DNA of 33,297 nucleotides from Burkholderiales bacterium (GTDB lineage Bacteria > Pseudomonadota > Gammaproteobacteria > Burkholderiales > Burkholderiaceae_B), in NCBI GenBank assembly GCA_021299735.1, contig JAJTEM010000029.1, positions 1 through 33,297 of the forward strand, written 5' to 3'. The notes under the pieces are model-generated. The model did not search any database. It was not told where the DNA came from and worked only from the letters and a program-made list of their open reading frames with translations. The position numbers and the translations under genes were made by a program. Positions 1-8,230 of the stretch are shown in pieces; the first letter of the stretch is position 1; every line of letters starts with the position of its first letter.

Positions 1-130
1 GGATTGCCATGATCTGGCTGTCGGTAAACCTTGATTGTTTCATTGCAGAACTCTCTTCCTCTATGGTTGAAAATTCTACTTCCGATCCCGTTTATTTGCA
101 GGGGGTATTACCGAGGCACTGGGCGCTGCC

Positions 131-1405
131 ATGAAAGCAATGCGTGCCCTGCCTTGTGACAACCCGCTCAGTTGGTACTACCAAGGGGCAATACACTATG
201 TGCCCGACGAAGTTCAAAATAAAAATCCGCTGTGTCCTTCTTACACCCAGCGTAGCCAGTTGAAACCTGCATGGGATACATGTACTCATGCAGATGGGTC
301 TGAAATTCATTTTTTGATTTGGCACCGCCTGTACATATGGCACTTTGAAAAAATAATTCGAAAAATTTCAGGTAAAGCCGATTTCGCTTTGCCCTACTGG
401 AATTACACCAACCCGCGTAACCGAAAGCTTCCACCGCAATTCATCGACAAGAATTCTTCTTTATACACAGAGTCCAGGTTAAGCGATTTGAACAAACATA
501 AAAAAATCGCAAGCGCCATGAACCCGAGCCTGGACATTGGCCCCTTATTCAAGAACAGGGTATTTTCTGTGTTCAGCAGCAGTATTGACAATGCACCACA
601 CGGCGCCATGCATTGGTATGTGGGCGGTGGGTTTAGCAACAAACCAGTATTCAACCCGATATACCAAGTGAGCAGTCCGGAAATGTTCGGCCTTATGTCC
701 CATGTTCCATCTGCAGGCTTTGATCCAGTGTTTTGGTTACACCATTCAAACATCGACTTGATTTGGACATCGTGGGAGAAAACCGATTTTGGAGTAAGGC
801 CAACGCTTCAGCAATTGGAGGCAGTTCAGTGGCCCTACATATTCTTTGATGAAAACGGAAACAAGGTGCAATACACCATCAAGGAAGCATACGAGAAGGC
901 TTTCAATCTTGATTATTCCTACGACAGCACTTTGTCCCCCGTTCCAAACCTGAAAAATTCAGCTTTAGTACATGAAGAGATGGTTCTCAAAAGTGTCTCG
1001 CACAACAGGGAACTGGTTTGGAAAAAAGAGGCACAGGTCAACCTTTCAAAGGGCAATGTGAAACTGAAGCCGGGCAAGGCTGCAAGCGATAAATTGCAGT
1101 TGTTTTCAGTGCAGGCCCCTGATGCGCTTGTGCTAGAAATTGAGACCAGCTTCAAAAAACAGCCCAAAGACGCCTACAACGTTTACCTGCTGCGCAAAGG
1201 TAAAAAGACTTTGCTCGGTGTGATGACATTCTTCGGTGCGCAGCATCATCACCATTCCACACATGAACATTCCCGTGTTTTTTCTTTCGATGTCACTGAT
1301 GACATTCAAAAAAACGACGACTACGAAATTCTGATTGAAGAGCAAAACGGCAAGGGCAGGGGCGACGGCGTTAGCGTCACTTCCACTTCACTGGTCAGGT
1401 ACTGA
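131..1405 (+). CDS. Tyrosinase/polyphenol-oxidase-like type 3 copper protein
   Basis: A type 3 copper enzyme of this family oxidises phenols or catechols to quinones with O2; the substrate here is unknown. The CuA region shows a first His in GAIHY, then CTH, then the FLIWHR block followed by an aromatic FE. The CuB region shows HGAMH (His-x3-His) and the FDPVFWLHHSNIDLIW block with the last His. The gap between the second and third CuA His is 11 residues (CTH to WHR) where 8 is usual. The C-terminal third has a His-rich stretch (QHHHHSTHEH) and a beta-rich tail that resembles the plant PPO KFDV-type C-terminal domain (inference). No signal peptide is visible. The start is uncertain: upstream codons in frame from 107 read ITEALGAA, which fits the family N-terminus, but no standard start is available there and a stop lies at 68-70. 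It is followed after 36 bases by two P47-like genes, probably in one operon. Confidence 0.85.
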   Translation: MKAMRALPCDNPLSWYYQGAIHYVPDEVQNKNPLCPSYTQRSQLKPAWDTCTHADGSEIHFLIWHRLYIWHFEKIIRKISGKADFALPYWNYTNPRNRKLPPQFIDKNSSLYTESRLSDLNKHKKIASAMNPSLDIGPLFKNRVFSVFSSSIDNAPHGAMHWYVGGGFSNKPVFNPIYQVSSPEMFGLMSHVPSAGFDPVFWLHHSNIDLIWTSWEKTDFGVRPTLQQLEAVQWPYIFFDENGNKVQYTIKEAYEKAFNLDYSYDSTLSPVPNLKNSALVHEEMVLKSVSHNRELVWKKEAQVNLSKGNVKLKPGKAASDKLQLFSVQAPDALVLEIETSFKKQPKDAYNVYLLRKGKKTLLGVMTFFGAQHHHHSTHEHSRVFSFDVTDDIQKNDDYEILIEEQNGKGRGDGVSVTSTSLVRY

Positions 1406-1441
1406 TATTCACAAACGTGTTTTTTCTGAGGAAGGCAGGAA

Positions 1442-2758
1442 ATGGACAATTACAGTTGGGATGTTGTGTACGCGTGTTCTGGGGATTACATCAACCGTCA
1501 ACTTGCCAGCAATACGGACAAGCTGATTCAGTCTTTTATCTACGAGGACTCGGCTGTGAAAATGTCGGGCCAGTTTGGTGCCTGGAAAATTGTTCCGGGT
1601 GGCAGTGGCCCACTGTTGCAATTCGAAACGCCCATCACAACTGGGCAGGTGTATTTCAAACAGTTCAATGAAACCATTTCGCTGAACGGGGTGGTTCCAC
1701 TAGTACAAATGCAATTGCAGTTGCCCAAGGGCAATAGCCAGCAGGTGGTACGCACCTTGGTGTTTAACTGCGCAACAGTGGGCAAGCAAAAAGGCGATAC
1801 CACGCCCGGTGCAGTCACAGTAATTAATCCTGATACAACAGGAACACTGGCCAAATACCTTGAAACCAACCCGCAGGAAGCAGCCTTGGGTGCAGCAATG
1901 CTGACAGCCGGGCTGGGTGCAGTGTTTGTACAAAACGTAGACCAGCTTAACTTTGTATTTGCCGACATGCTGCCTGTGCCAACGGGCCAGAATGCCGATT
2001 GGTTAACGCCAGTGAATTTGGCGTATGCCTATCAACAGCCCGTAGATGGTTCGCTGGGTGGAATAGCAATTCTGGGTGTGCTAACCAACCGGTCTGTTGA
2101 TAACTTACCGCGCAATTTCGACACCAATTTGTTGCTCAACAAAGATTTCGGTTTTGTATTGTCAGGCCAGGCTTTCATGCAAAACATTATTTGGCCATCG
2201 TTACCAGCTGCGTTTCAAGGCAACTGCCACACCAATGATTTCACTTTGAATGCCGATGGCACGCTTACTTTGGCAGAGCATTTTCAATTGAATTCTGTCA
2301 GGGTTGGGCTAATCGATTACACCCCCAAGGTAACGGCTGTGAATTACCACATTGATGACAATTCCATGCGTTGCTATGTGGCCACCAAAACCGACATTAC
2401 CGGTTTGAAAGATGCCTTTGTAACCAACACCGTCACATCCAATAATTTGTCTTCATTCGATGTGTCTACCCGCACCCTGTCTTTCCTGAATGACCCGAAC
2501 ATGTCCACCACGCAAGATTCGCATGTGCCTTGCTGGGAGAAGGGCTTGGGTGCGCTTACGCTCGGCATCATGAATGTGGTGATCGAGGCTGTCAGCCTTG
2601 CAATTCAAAATTCAGTTGGAAATGTGACTTCCCAAAAAACAGCACAGTCACTTGGAAGTTTGGCACCCGGCCTTGTTAGCTGGAGTGGTCAGCAAAGTAT
2701 CAACATTAATGCCGGCGGTTTGACCGACAACGTGTATATGCAGGGCTCTTTGAATTAA
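1442..2758 (+). CDS. P47/OrfX-like TULIP-family protein (first copy)
   Basis: This 438-residue protein resembles the Clostridium P-47 family, whose members (P47, OrfX) adopt tubular lipid-binding (TULIP) folds and accompany some botulinum and insecticidal toxins. Visible signatures are the N-terminal YSWDVVYACSGDYINRQL block, then an SGQFGAWKIVPGGSGPLL block that feeds a strand and the PITTG turn, and a later NFDTNLLLN...GFVLSGQAFMQN segment. A hydrophobic helix (GALTLGIMNVVIEAVSLAI) lies near residue 370. There is no signal peptide. The ATG is preceded by GAGGAAGGCAGGAA, a good ribosome site. It sits between a tyrosinase and a second P47-like gene and is transcribed with both. Family assignment is from remembered motifs, not a search. 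Its role beside a copper oxidase is unknown; binding a hydrophobic substrate or membrane is an inference. Confidence 0.7.
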   Translation: MDNYSWDVVYACSGDYINRQLASNTDKLIQSFIYEDSAVKMSGQFGAWKIVPGGSGPLLQFETPITTGQVYFKQFNETISLNGVVPLVQMQLQLPKGNSQQVVRTLVFNCATVGKQKGDTTPGAVTVINPDTTGTLAKYLETNPQEAALGAAMLTAGLGAVFVQNVDQLNFVFADMLPVPTGQNADWLTPVNLAYAYQQPVDGSLGGIAILGVLTNRSVDNLPRNFDTNLLLNKDFGFVLSGQAFMQNIIWPSLPAAFQGNCHTNDFTLNADGTLTLAEHFQLNSVRVGLIDYTPKVTAVNYHIDDNSMRCYVATKTDITGLKDAFVTNTVTSNNLSSFDVSTRTLSFLNDPNMSTTQDSHVPCWEKGLGALTLGIMNVVIEAVSLAIQNSVGNVTSQKTAQSLGSLAPGLVSWSGQQSININAGGLTDNVYMQGSLN

Positions 2759-2787
2759 TTTTTCACAGATATCAGGAGAAATCGAAA

Positions 2788-4440
2788 ATGAGTGATACAT
2801 CAGTCAGTACATTTGGATGGGATACCGCATATGCTGCTCCATTTTCTGTTGTGAACAAGGCCATTATCCAGCAAAACAGTTTTCCACAAACGTTTAGTTA
2901 CAACGATGCCACCGGCATCAATATTTCAGGCACTTGGTCGTCTTGGCAACTTGCACCGGGTGGGGCGGGTGGCGATGTACAAATGATTTGTAAGGTGAAC
3001 ACTGGTTCAGCCAGTGGCGATTCTCAAAGCGGTGATCTTTCTGATTCGCAGATATTGATTCAGGTTAACTTGGCTACAGTCGCAGCAGCCGACCCGGTGA
3101 ATGACAAAACCGCAAAAAACTTGGGCAAGGCACAAAACCTTGTTGTTAAAACCACTGGAACTGGGCTGGACCCAGCGGTGTCGGTTATTTCATCCAGTTA
3201 TCCCGCTGTATCAAGCCCGTTGTTGACGGCTGTGCTTGACACTGTTTTCAAGAATTATTTCAACGAAAACATTGGTGAGTTCAACCATGTGTTTGCCGTG
3301 ATGAATTTGAATGAAGTGGCAGACCAGGATGGCTTTCAATGGATAAAGCCAACAGCTTTTCAATATGCAGTTGCTTCATCTGAAGATCGCAGTCTTGCGA
3401 ATTCTGTATTCGGCTTGATTTCTATGGTGCAAAATCATCCGATACTGCCCACCATGCAGCAGGCGGTGGATGTGCGTGCCTTGTTGAACTTGCCTACTGG
3501 TGCGAATTCTGCATTCGTAATTAGCCAGGCCATGGTGGCACAAAACATGTTGTTGTCCGGCGCGGTGGCTACCATTCAGGGTTCATCACCCTCTGACTTC
3601 GGTTTTAGTTCAGACGGCTTGTCTGTCACCAACGTGAAAGATGTGGTGTGGGGAAATTTCCAGACCGAGAATAATGGCATCATCAGTCCAAAAATTAAAG
3701 CCCACAATTTTATTCTGCGTGCCGACGACACCTACATTTATCTGGAAATAACTAACGCACAGTACGAAACCTCTCCGGGTGTGACTGTTCACATGAATAC
3801 CACGCAGAAGTTCACCTACAGCACAGTGAAGGCTGATAACGGCAATTACGTTTTCATTCCCGACATTACTGGTTTTGGTAACCCCAGCATTACAGCCAGT
3901 GTCAGCTTGTCTGAAGGGTTGCAAATTCTGGAAATTATTACGGGTGCAGTTGCCGCGATTGCCGGTCTTCTTTTTGCTGCCAGTGGAATTGCATCTTTGG
4001 TGGCCTCATCTGCCGAGGTGGCAGCAGATGCAGCAGCCAATACAGCTGAGATTACAATAGATGCTGTCGAAATTGCAGATGCAGTGGAATCAGCCCCTGA
4101 AGAGGTACAGGCAGCAAACGATGCCGGTGCTGATGCCGCCGATGCGGGCGCTGCTGACCCTGCCAATCCAGCACAGGTACAAAATTGCAGCGTATTTACA
4201 TCGACACAGTTCCGTCTTGTCACAGGTATTACCGGTGCAATTTCTGGTGCGGTTGCCGGGTCAATCGGAATTGCCAAGGCTGTGACAGAAATGAACTACG
4301 ATGAAATTCCAGCTTTCGATACCTTTGCCGCCAACTGCATGGGTGCCACCGTGTGGCCTGGGTTAAGCGACTATCAATTGATCGGAGCAAGTTTTAGAAA
4401 TAGTTTGGTAATGGCTTTGGCGATGGACGCGACCGAATAA
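2788..4440 (+). CDS. P47/OrfX-like TULIP-family protein with hydrophobic insertion (second copy)
   Basis: This 550-residue paralogue of the preceding gene has the same N-terminal pattern: FGWDTAYAAPFSVVNKAI, ISGTWSSWQLAPGGAGGD, then a VNTG turn. This is the closest match in the window to the P47 consensus (GWD...NK...SG.W..W....GG.G). From about residue 380 it differs from the first copy. A hydrophobic Gly/Ala-rich helix (around 382-405) is followed by roughly 50 residues very rich in Ala, Asp and Glu, then a second Gly/Ala hydrophobic segment (VTGITGAISGAVAGSIGIA) near 475-495. The pair could form a membrane-inserting hairpin on a flexible linker (inference). The start follows ATCAGGAGAAATCGAAA. 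The gap to the previous stop is 29 bases, consistent with one operon. No signal peptide is visible, so any export would be by another route. Confidence 0.72.
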   Translation: MSDTSVSTFGWDTAYAAPFSVVNKAIIQQNSFPQTFSYNDATGINISGTWSSWQLAPGGAGGDVQMICKVNTGSASGDSQSGDLSDSQILIQVNLATVAAADPVNDKTAKNLGKAQNLVVKTTGTGLDPAVSVISSSYPAVSSPLLTAVLDTVFKNYFNENIGEFNHVFAVMNLNEVADQDGFQWIKPTAFQYAVASSEDRSLANSVFGLISMVQNHPILPTMQQAVDVRALLNLPTGANSAFVISQAMVAQNMLLSGAVATIQGSSPSDFGFSSDGLSVTNVKDVVWGNFQTENNGIISPKIKAHNFILRADDTYIYLEITNAQYETSPGVTVHMNTTQKFTYSTVKADNGNYVFIPDITGFGNPSITASVSLSEGLQILEIITGAVAAIAGLLFAASGIASLVASSAEVAADAAANTAEITIDAVEIADAVESAPEEVQAANDAGADAADAGAADPANPAQVQNCSVFTSTQFRLVTGITGAISGAVAGSIGIAKAVTEMNYDEIPAFDTFAANCMGATVWPGLSDYQLIGASFRNSLVMALAMDATE

Positions 4441-4476
4441 GTCGCTGAAACTGTCTAAATATCTTTAATGGGGTTT

Positions 4477-4490
4477 GGGTCTGTCGACCC
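4477..4490. terminator. Weak hairpin between convergent genes
   Basis: GGGTC-TGTC-GACCC forms a 5-bp stem just after the second P47-like gene and before the convergent small gene. There is no U-run on either side, so a role as terminator is only possible. Confidence 0.25.
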
Positions 4491-4505
4491 TTCCCACACA
4501 TTCGC

Positions 4506-4853
4506 TTATTTTGCCGACTTTTTATCAGTTAAGTTTGAACCTGCAAACAGGTCTGCAACGTCATCTGTTGCGCGGTCAAGGCCCGACTGACTAGGTTGCA
4601 AATTGGCTGCATTAAACTGAGACGATGTAGCCATGGCACCACGTCGTTGCATTTTTGCGGGTCTTTCACAAACCTGATCGCTGTTGTTGGTATTCAGCGT
4701 GGGCGCCGCTCGAATTATTTCAGGCGGATAGTTAGGGGCCAAATTGTTGCTGCCGGGGGCCGAGCGTTTGTTCTTGCCCGATGCAGATTGGCTCTGAGTG
4801 GCCTCCGCACTTTGTGAAGAGGTGTTTTGCGGCAAGTTAACAGGTGAAGTCAT
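4506..4853 (-). CDS. Small disordered Ser/Gln/Asn-rich protein, partner of the F-box/LRR gene
   Basis: A 115-residue protein that I do not recognise. It is low in hydrophobic residues and rich in Ser, Gln, Asn, Pro and Ala throughout, with no predicted membrane segment, signal peptide or cysteine pairs; most of it should be disordered. A short basic stretch (RPAKMQRRG) lies in the middle and the C-terminus is more acidic, then ends in DKKSAK. Its ATG is one base after the stop of the F-box/LRR gene, so it is translationally coupled to it. An N-terminus rich in Ser/Gln and poor in hydrophobics is also usual in type III effectors, but that is weak evidence. A chaperone or a second effector are both open possibilities. 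Confidence 0.6.
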   Translation of the reverse strand: MTSPVNLPQNTSSQSAEATQSQSASGKNKRSAPGSNNLAPNYPPEIIRAAPTLNTNNSDQVCERPAKMQRRGAMATSSQFNAANLQPSQSGLDRATDDVADLFAGSNLTDKKSAK

Positions 4854-4854
4854 T

Positions 4855-5667
4855 TTACGTTCTCAAAGATTTAAGGTTAGGACAAGCCGCAATCAGCGCC
4901 GTAATCGCAGCGCTGCTTATATTCATGCATCCACTAATATTCAGCGACACCAGGTTTTGGCATTTGTTGGCCAGCGTTTCGATACTTTCGTCGGTTAGCT
5001 TGTTGCACCAGCTCAAATCCAGCGTTTTCAAATGCGGGCAATGTTCGGCAACAGCGGCAAGGCCTGCATCGCTAATTTGTCCGCAATAGCTCAAGTTCAG
5101 TGAAGTGATGTCGGGGCATTTTTCTGCCAGCATGCAGATGGCTTCATCGGTCAGGCTGGTACACCAGCCCAGGTCGAGGCTCAATATTTGCCTGCTGCTT
5201 TGTGCGTTCACAATGCGTTGAATGTCCTCAGCACTTGGTGTCTCGGTGATTCGGATATGCTGAACATTCGGGTAGCTGTCAAGCTCATTAAGCGTCAGGG
5301 CAAGCTTATCACCCCGCAGTTTTAGCAATGTTTGTTGCTCATGAATCAGGCTTCTTAGTTCTTTGTTTACTTTCGCTACAGAACTATTCTTTGAATCTGA
5401 ATCAAGAAAAGTTAAAACATTCCGTGTTGCATTGGCAGGAAGTTTTGAAATCTGTTCGTTTGATGAGTCGTCAGTTGGCTGGTTTTGCTTTGGGCTTTCC
5501 AGATCAATTGGGGTGTTCTCAACCTGGTTTTTACAGCCAAGTAAATTACATGCCAATTTGTTGAATAGTGTTTTAATAGACCCAATGGTGGTTTTTGCCC
5601 CTTGGCGAGTTGGCTGAGTATTTTGCAAGGGGCGATTTACTGGGGTTTTGTTGATTCCAGAAAACAT
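4855..5667 (-). CDS. F-box-like and cysteine-type leucine-rich-repeat protein (GALA-effector-like)
   Basis: This 270-residue protein has a polar, Thr/Gln/Asn-rich N-terminus (1-70), an F-box-like segment (about 72-112: ISKLPANATRNVLTFLDSD followed by AKVNKELRSLI) and about four 26-residue repeats from 160 onward of the cysteine-containing LRR type (LxxLDLSWCNKLTDESIETLA, SLNLSYCGQISDAGLAAVA). This order is that of eukaryotic FBXL proteins and of Ralstonia GALA effectors, which recruit host SKP1 and place targets under host ubiquitin ligases. Whether this protein reaches a host cell is not shown; no hrp-type box or secretion genes are visible here. The start is preceded by TTTGGAGTAAACG. The family is much shorter here than GALA proteins, so it could be a reduced effector or a different F-box-like protein. 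Confidence 0.72.
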   Translation of the reverse strand: MFSGINKTPVNRPLQNTQPTRQGAKTTIGSIKTLFNKLACNLLGCKNQVENTPIDLESPKQNQPTDDSSNEQISKLPANATRNVLTFLDSDSKNSSVAKVNKELRSLIHEQQTLLKLRGDKLALTLNELDSYPNVQHIRITETPSAEDIQRIVNAQSSRQILSLDLGWCTSLTDEAICMLAEKCPDITSLNLSYCGQISDAGLAAVAEHCPHLKTLDLSWCNKLTDESIETLANKCQNLVSLNISGCMNISSAAITALIAACPNLKSLRT

Positions 5668-5725
5668 CGTTTACTCCAAATCCATACCCCCATAGGTGTT
5701 CAGTTGTGTCGTTTTGGTTCAAATA

Positions 5726-5759
5726 AAAAAGCCAGGTACTTTTCAGCACCTGGCTTTTT
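5726..5759 (-). terminator. Rho-independent terminator of glcB
   Basis: GCCAGGT and ACCTGGC form the stem core, extended on both sides by A5/T5, with a 10-base loop. On the minus strand it is followed by a run of T. It lies 22 bases beyond the glcB stop and, being nearly symmetric, could also work for rightward transcription. Confidence 0.88.
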
Positions 5760-5781
5760 AACTTCTAACCGCTAAAACTAC

Positions 5782-7971
5782 TTAAGCGGCTTTTACCTTC
5801 AGGCGCCATGCGTGCAGCAGTGGCTCGGTGTAGCCAGCAGGTTGTTCCATGCCTTTGAACACCAGGTCACATGCAGCCTTGAATGCGGCGGATGTTTCAA
5901 AGTTGCCAGCCATGGGCTTGTATGCGGGGTCGCCAGCGTTTTGCTGGTCAACCACTGCGGCCATGCGCTTCATGGTTTCCATCACTTGCTCTTTGCTCAC
6001 AATGCCGTGGTGAATCCAGTTGGCAATGTGCTGGCTGGAAATGCGCAGTGTGGCACGGTCTTCCATCAGGCCCACGTTGTTGATGTCGGGCACCTTGGAG
6101 CAACCCACACCTTGGTCAACCCAGCGAACCACATAACCCAAAATACCTTGGGCGTTGTTGTCCAGTTCTTGCTGCTTTTCTGCATCGCTCCAGTTGGTAT
6201 TGGTGGCCACGGGCACTTGCAACAGGTTGGCCAAAATGCCTGGGCGTTCTGCGTCGGCATCAATCTTTTCCAGCTCGGCTTGAACAGCGGCCACGCTCAC
6301 CTGGTGGTAGTGCATGGCGTGCAGTGTTGCTGCGGTTGGGCTGGGTACCCAGGCGGTGTTGGCACCGGCTTTGGGGTGGCCAATTTTCTGTTCCAGCATG
6401 GCTTTCATCAGGTCGGGCATGGCCCACATGCCTTTACCAATTTGCGCACGGCCTTTCAAGCCACAGCTTAGGCCAACCAGCACGTTGTTGCGCTCGTAAG
6501 CGGTAATCCATGCGCTGCTCTTCATGTCGGCTTTGCGAATCATGGCGCCAGCGTGCATGGCTGTGTGCATTTCGTCGCCAGTGCGGTCCAAAAAGCCGGT
6601 GTTAATGAAAGCAACACGGCTGGCTGCGGCAGCAATACAGGCCTTCAGGTTCACCGATGTGCGGCGCTCTTCGTCCATAATGCCCAGCTTCACGGTGCTG
6701 TCTGGCAGGCCCAGCAGCTTTTCTACATGGGTAAACAATTCGGCAGCGAAGCCCACTTCAACAGGGCCGTGCATCTTCGGCTTCACGATGTAAACCGAAC
6801 CCTTGCGGCTGTTGCGAATACCGTTCACGCCATTGCCTTTCAAGTCGTGCAGGGCAATGGTGGTTGTAATCACGGCATCCATAATGCCTTCAGGAATTTC
6901 TTTGTCGCCGCCCCACAGAATGGCGGGGTTGGTCATCAAGTGGCCCACATTGCGCAGGAACAACATACTGCGGCCATGCATGGTCACTTTCTCGCCATTC
7001 ACGCCGGTGTACACGCGGTCCGCATTCAAACCACGTGTAAAGGTTTTGCCGCCTTTGCTCACGCTTTCGGTCAGGGTGCCTTTCAAAATGCCCAGCCAGT
7101 TTTTGTAGGCCACAATTTTGTCTTCGGCGTCTACGGCTGCAACGGAATCTTCCAAATCCAGAATGGTAGAAAGGGCGGCTTCAAGCACTACGTCAGCCAC
7201 GCCGGCTGCATCGCTAGAGCCAATGGGTGTTGAGCGGTTAATAATGATGTCGGCGTGAATGCCGTTGTTCACCAGCAATACTGAAGAAGGTGCTGCGGCT
7301 TCGCCTTGGTAACCCACCAGCTGTGCGGCATTTTTCAGGCCAGCAGTGCTGCCATTCTTCAGGTTAACCTGCAGCTTGCCACCTGCTACTGCATAGCCAG
7401 TTGCGTCTTTGTGGGAAGCGCCTTCCAAGGGGAAAGACTGATCCAGGAAGTTGCGTGCGAATTCAATTACTTTCGCGCCGCGCACAGGGTTGTAGCCGCC
7501 TGCGCGTTCTGCACCGCCATCCTCGGAAATTACATCGGTGCCGTACAGTGCATCGTACAGGCTGCCCCAACGTGCGTTGGCTGCGTTCAGGGCATAGCGT
7601 GCGTTCAAAATTGGCACAACCAGCTGGGGGCCGGCTTGTGTGGCCAGTTCGCTGTCTACATTGGCGGTGGTGGCTTGCACTTTGGCAGGCTGTTCAACCA
7701 GGTAGCCAATTTTCTTCAGGAATTCTTGATAAGCAGCCATGTTGGCGATTGGGCCAGGGTTTGCTTTGTGCCAGGCATCCATTTCCAGCTGAATACGGTC
7801 GCGCTCGGCCAGCAGGGCCGCGTTCTTGGGGGCCAATTCGGCAACAATGGTGTCGAAGCCTTTCCAGAAACCAGCCTGATCAATACCGGTACCGGGTAGC
7901 ACTTCGTTGTTGATGAAGTTGTACAGGGGCGTGGCTACTTTCAGGCCATGTATGGTTGTGCGTTCTGTCAT
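5782..7971 (-). CDS. glcB: Malate synthase G
   Basis: Malate synthase G condenses glyoxylate with acetyl-CoA to give malate and CoA, in the glyoxylate bypass and in glycolate use; it is a Mg-dependent cytosolic monomer. The 729 residues match the usual length of about 720-730. Visible conserved blocks include [21 protein letters not shown], the GIMDEERRT block, [16 protein letters not shown], and a late [13 protein letters not shown] block that holds the catalytic Asp. An upstream ATG at 8028 would add 19 residues unlike the family. The ATG at 7971 is preceded by CGAGGTTTCTAAA and begins [10 protein letters not shown], as expected. It is monocistronic, ended by the hairpin at 5726-5759, and divergent from a GMC oxidoreductase. 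Confidence 0.96.
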   Translation of the reverse strand: MTERTTIHGLKVATPLYNFINNEVLPGTGIDQAGFWKGFDTIVAELAPKNAALLAERDRIQLEMDAWHKANPGPIANMAAYQEFLKKIGYLVEQPAKVQATTANVDSELATQAGPQLVVPILNARYALNAANARWGSLYDALYGTDVISEDGGAERAGGYNPVRGAKVIEFARNFLDQSFPLEGASHKDATGYAVAGGKLQVNLKNGSTAGLKNAAQLVGYQGEAAAPSSVLLVNNGIHADIIINRSTPIGSSDAAGVADVVLEAALSTILDLEDSVAAVDAEDKIVAYKNWLGILKGTLTESVSKGGKTFTRGLNADRVYTGVNGEKVTMHGRSMLFLRNVGHLMTNPAILWGGDKEIPEGIMDAVITTTIALHDLKGNGVNGIRNSRKGSVYIVKPKMHGPVEVGFAAELFTHVEKLLGLPDSTVKLGIMDEERRTSVNLKACIAAAASRVAFINTGFLDRTGDEMHTAMHAGAMIRKADMKSSAWITAYERNNVLVGLSCGLKGRAQIGKGMWAMPDLMKAMLEQKIGHPKAGANTAWVPSPTAATLHAMHYHQVSVAAVQAELEKIDADAERPGILANLLQVPVATNTNWSDAEKQQELDNNAQGILGYVVRWVDQGVGCSKVPDINNVGLMEDRATLRISSQHIANWIHHGIVSKEQVMETMKRMAAVVDQQNAGDPAYKPMAGNFETSAAFKAACDLVFKGMEQPAGYTEPLLHAWRLKVKAA

Positions 7972-8230
7972 TTTAGAAACCTCGAGCTGTTGTAATAAGT
8001 TCGTGTGCCTGCCAATGCAGGGGCGCATGGGTTAGCACACATAAGCCATCGATTGTAAAGGAATTGAATGCAATTCTGACACGTTTAGAATCGTCACAAG
8101 CGCAGGCAATTGGTCATTTCATCTTTAACTTTTTTGCAAAACTCTGGAAAACCCCAAGTCGATTGTGGCAACGCGGGCCTCAATCCAATTTGTGGGCTGG
8201 TTACTATGGCGTAATCGATTCGGGGTAAAC
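7972..8230. promoter_or_regulatory. Divergent intergenic region of glcB and the GMC gene
   Basis: This 259-base gap must hold both promoters, since the genes point away from each other. I could not assign convincing -35/-10 pairs or a named operator. The rightward reading frame stays open from 8165, but the residues before position 8231 do not look like GMC protein. Confidence 0.45.

Noticed and set aside
1..130. Open frame with ATG at 9 ending at 134 (frame 3)
   Set aside because: No family likeness, no ribosome site and it ends just as the tyrosinase begins; likely chance, though the cut left edge leaves some doubt.
5668..5725. Hrp-type box (TTCG-N16-TTCG) before the F-box/LRR gene
   Set aside because: I looked for it on the minus strand of this stretch and did not find two correctly spaced TTCG units.
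5812..7913. Several long plus-strand open frames over glcB, including one of 219 residues
   Set aside because: They are antisense to a fully supported malate synthase, are rich in Cys/His/Trp from reversed codons, and have no ribosome sites or family motifs.
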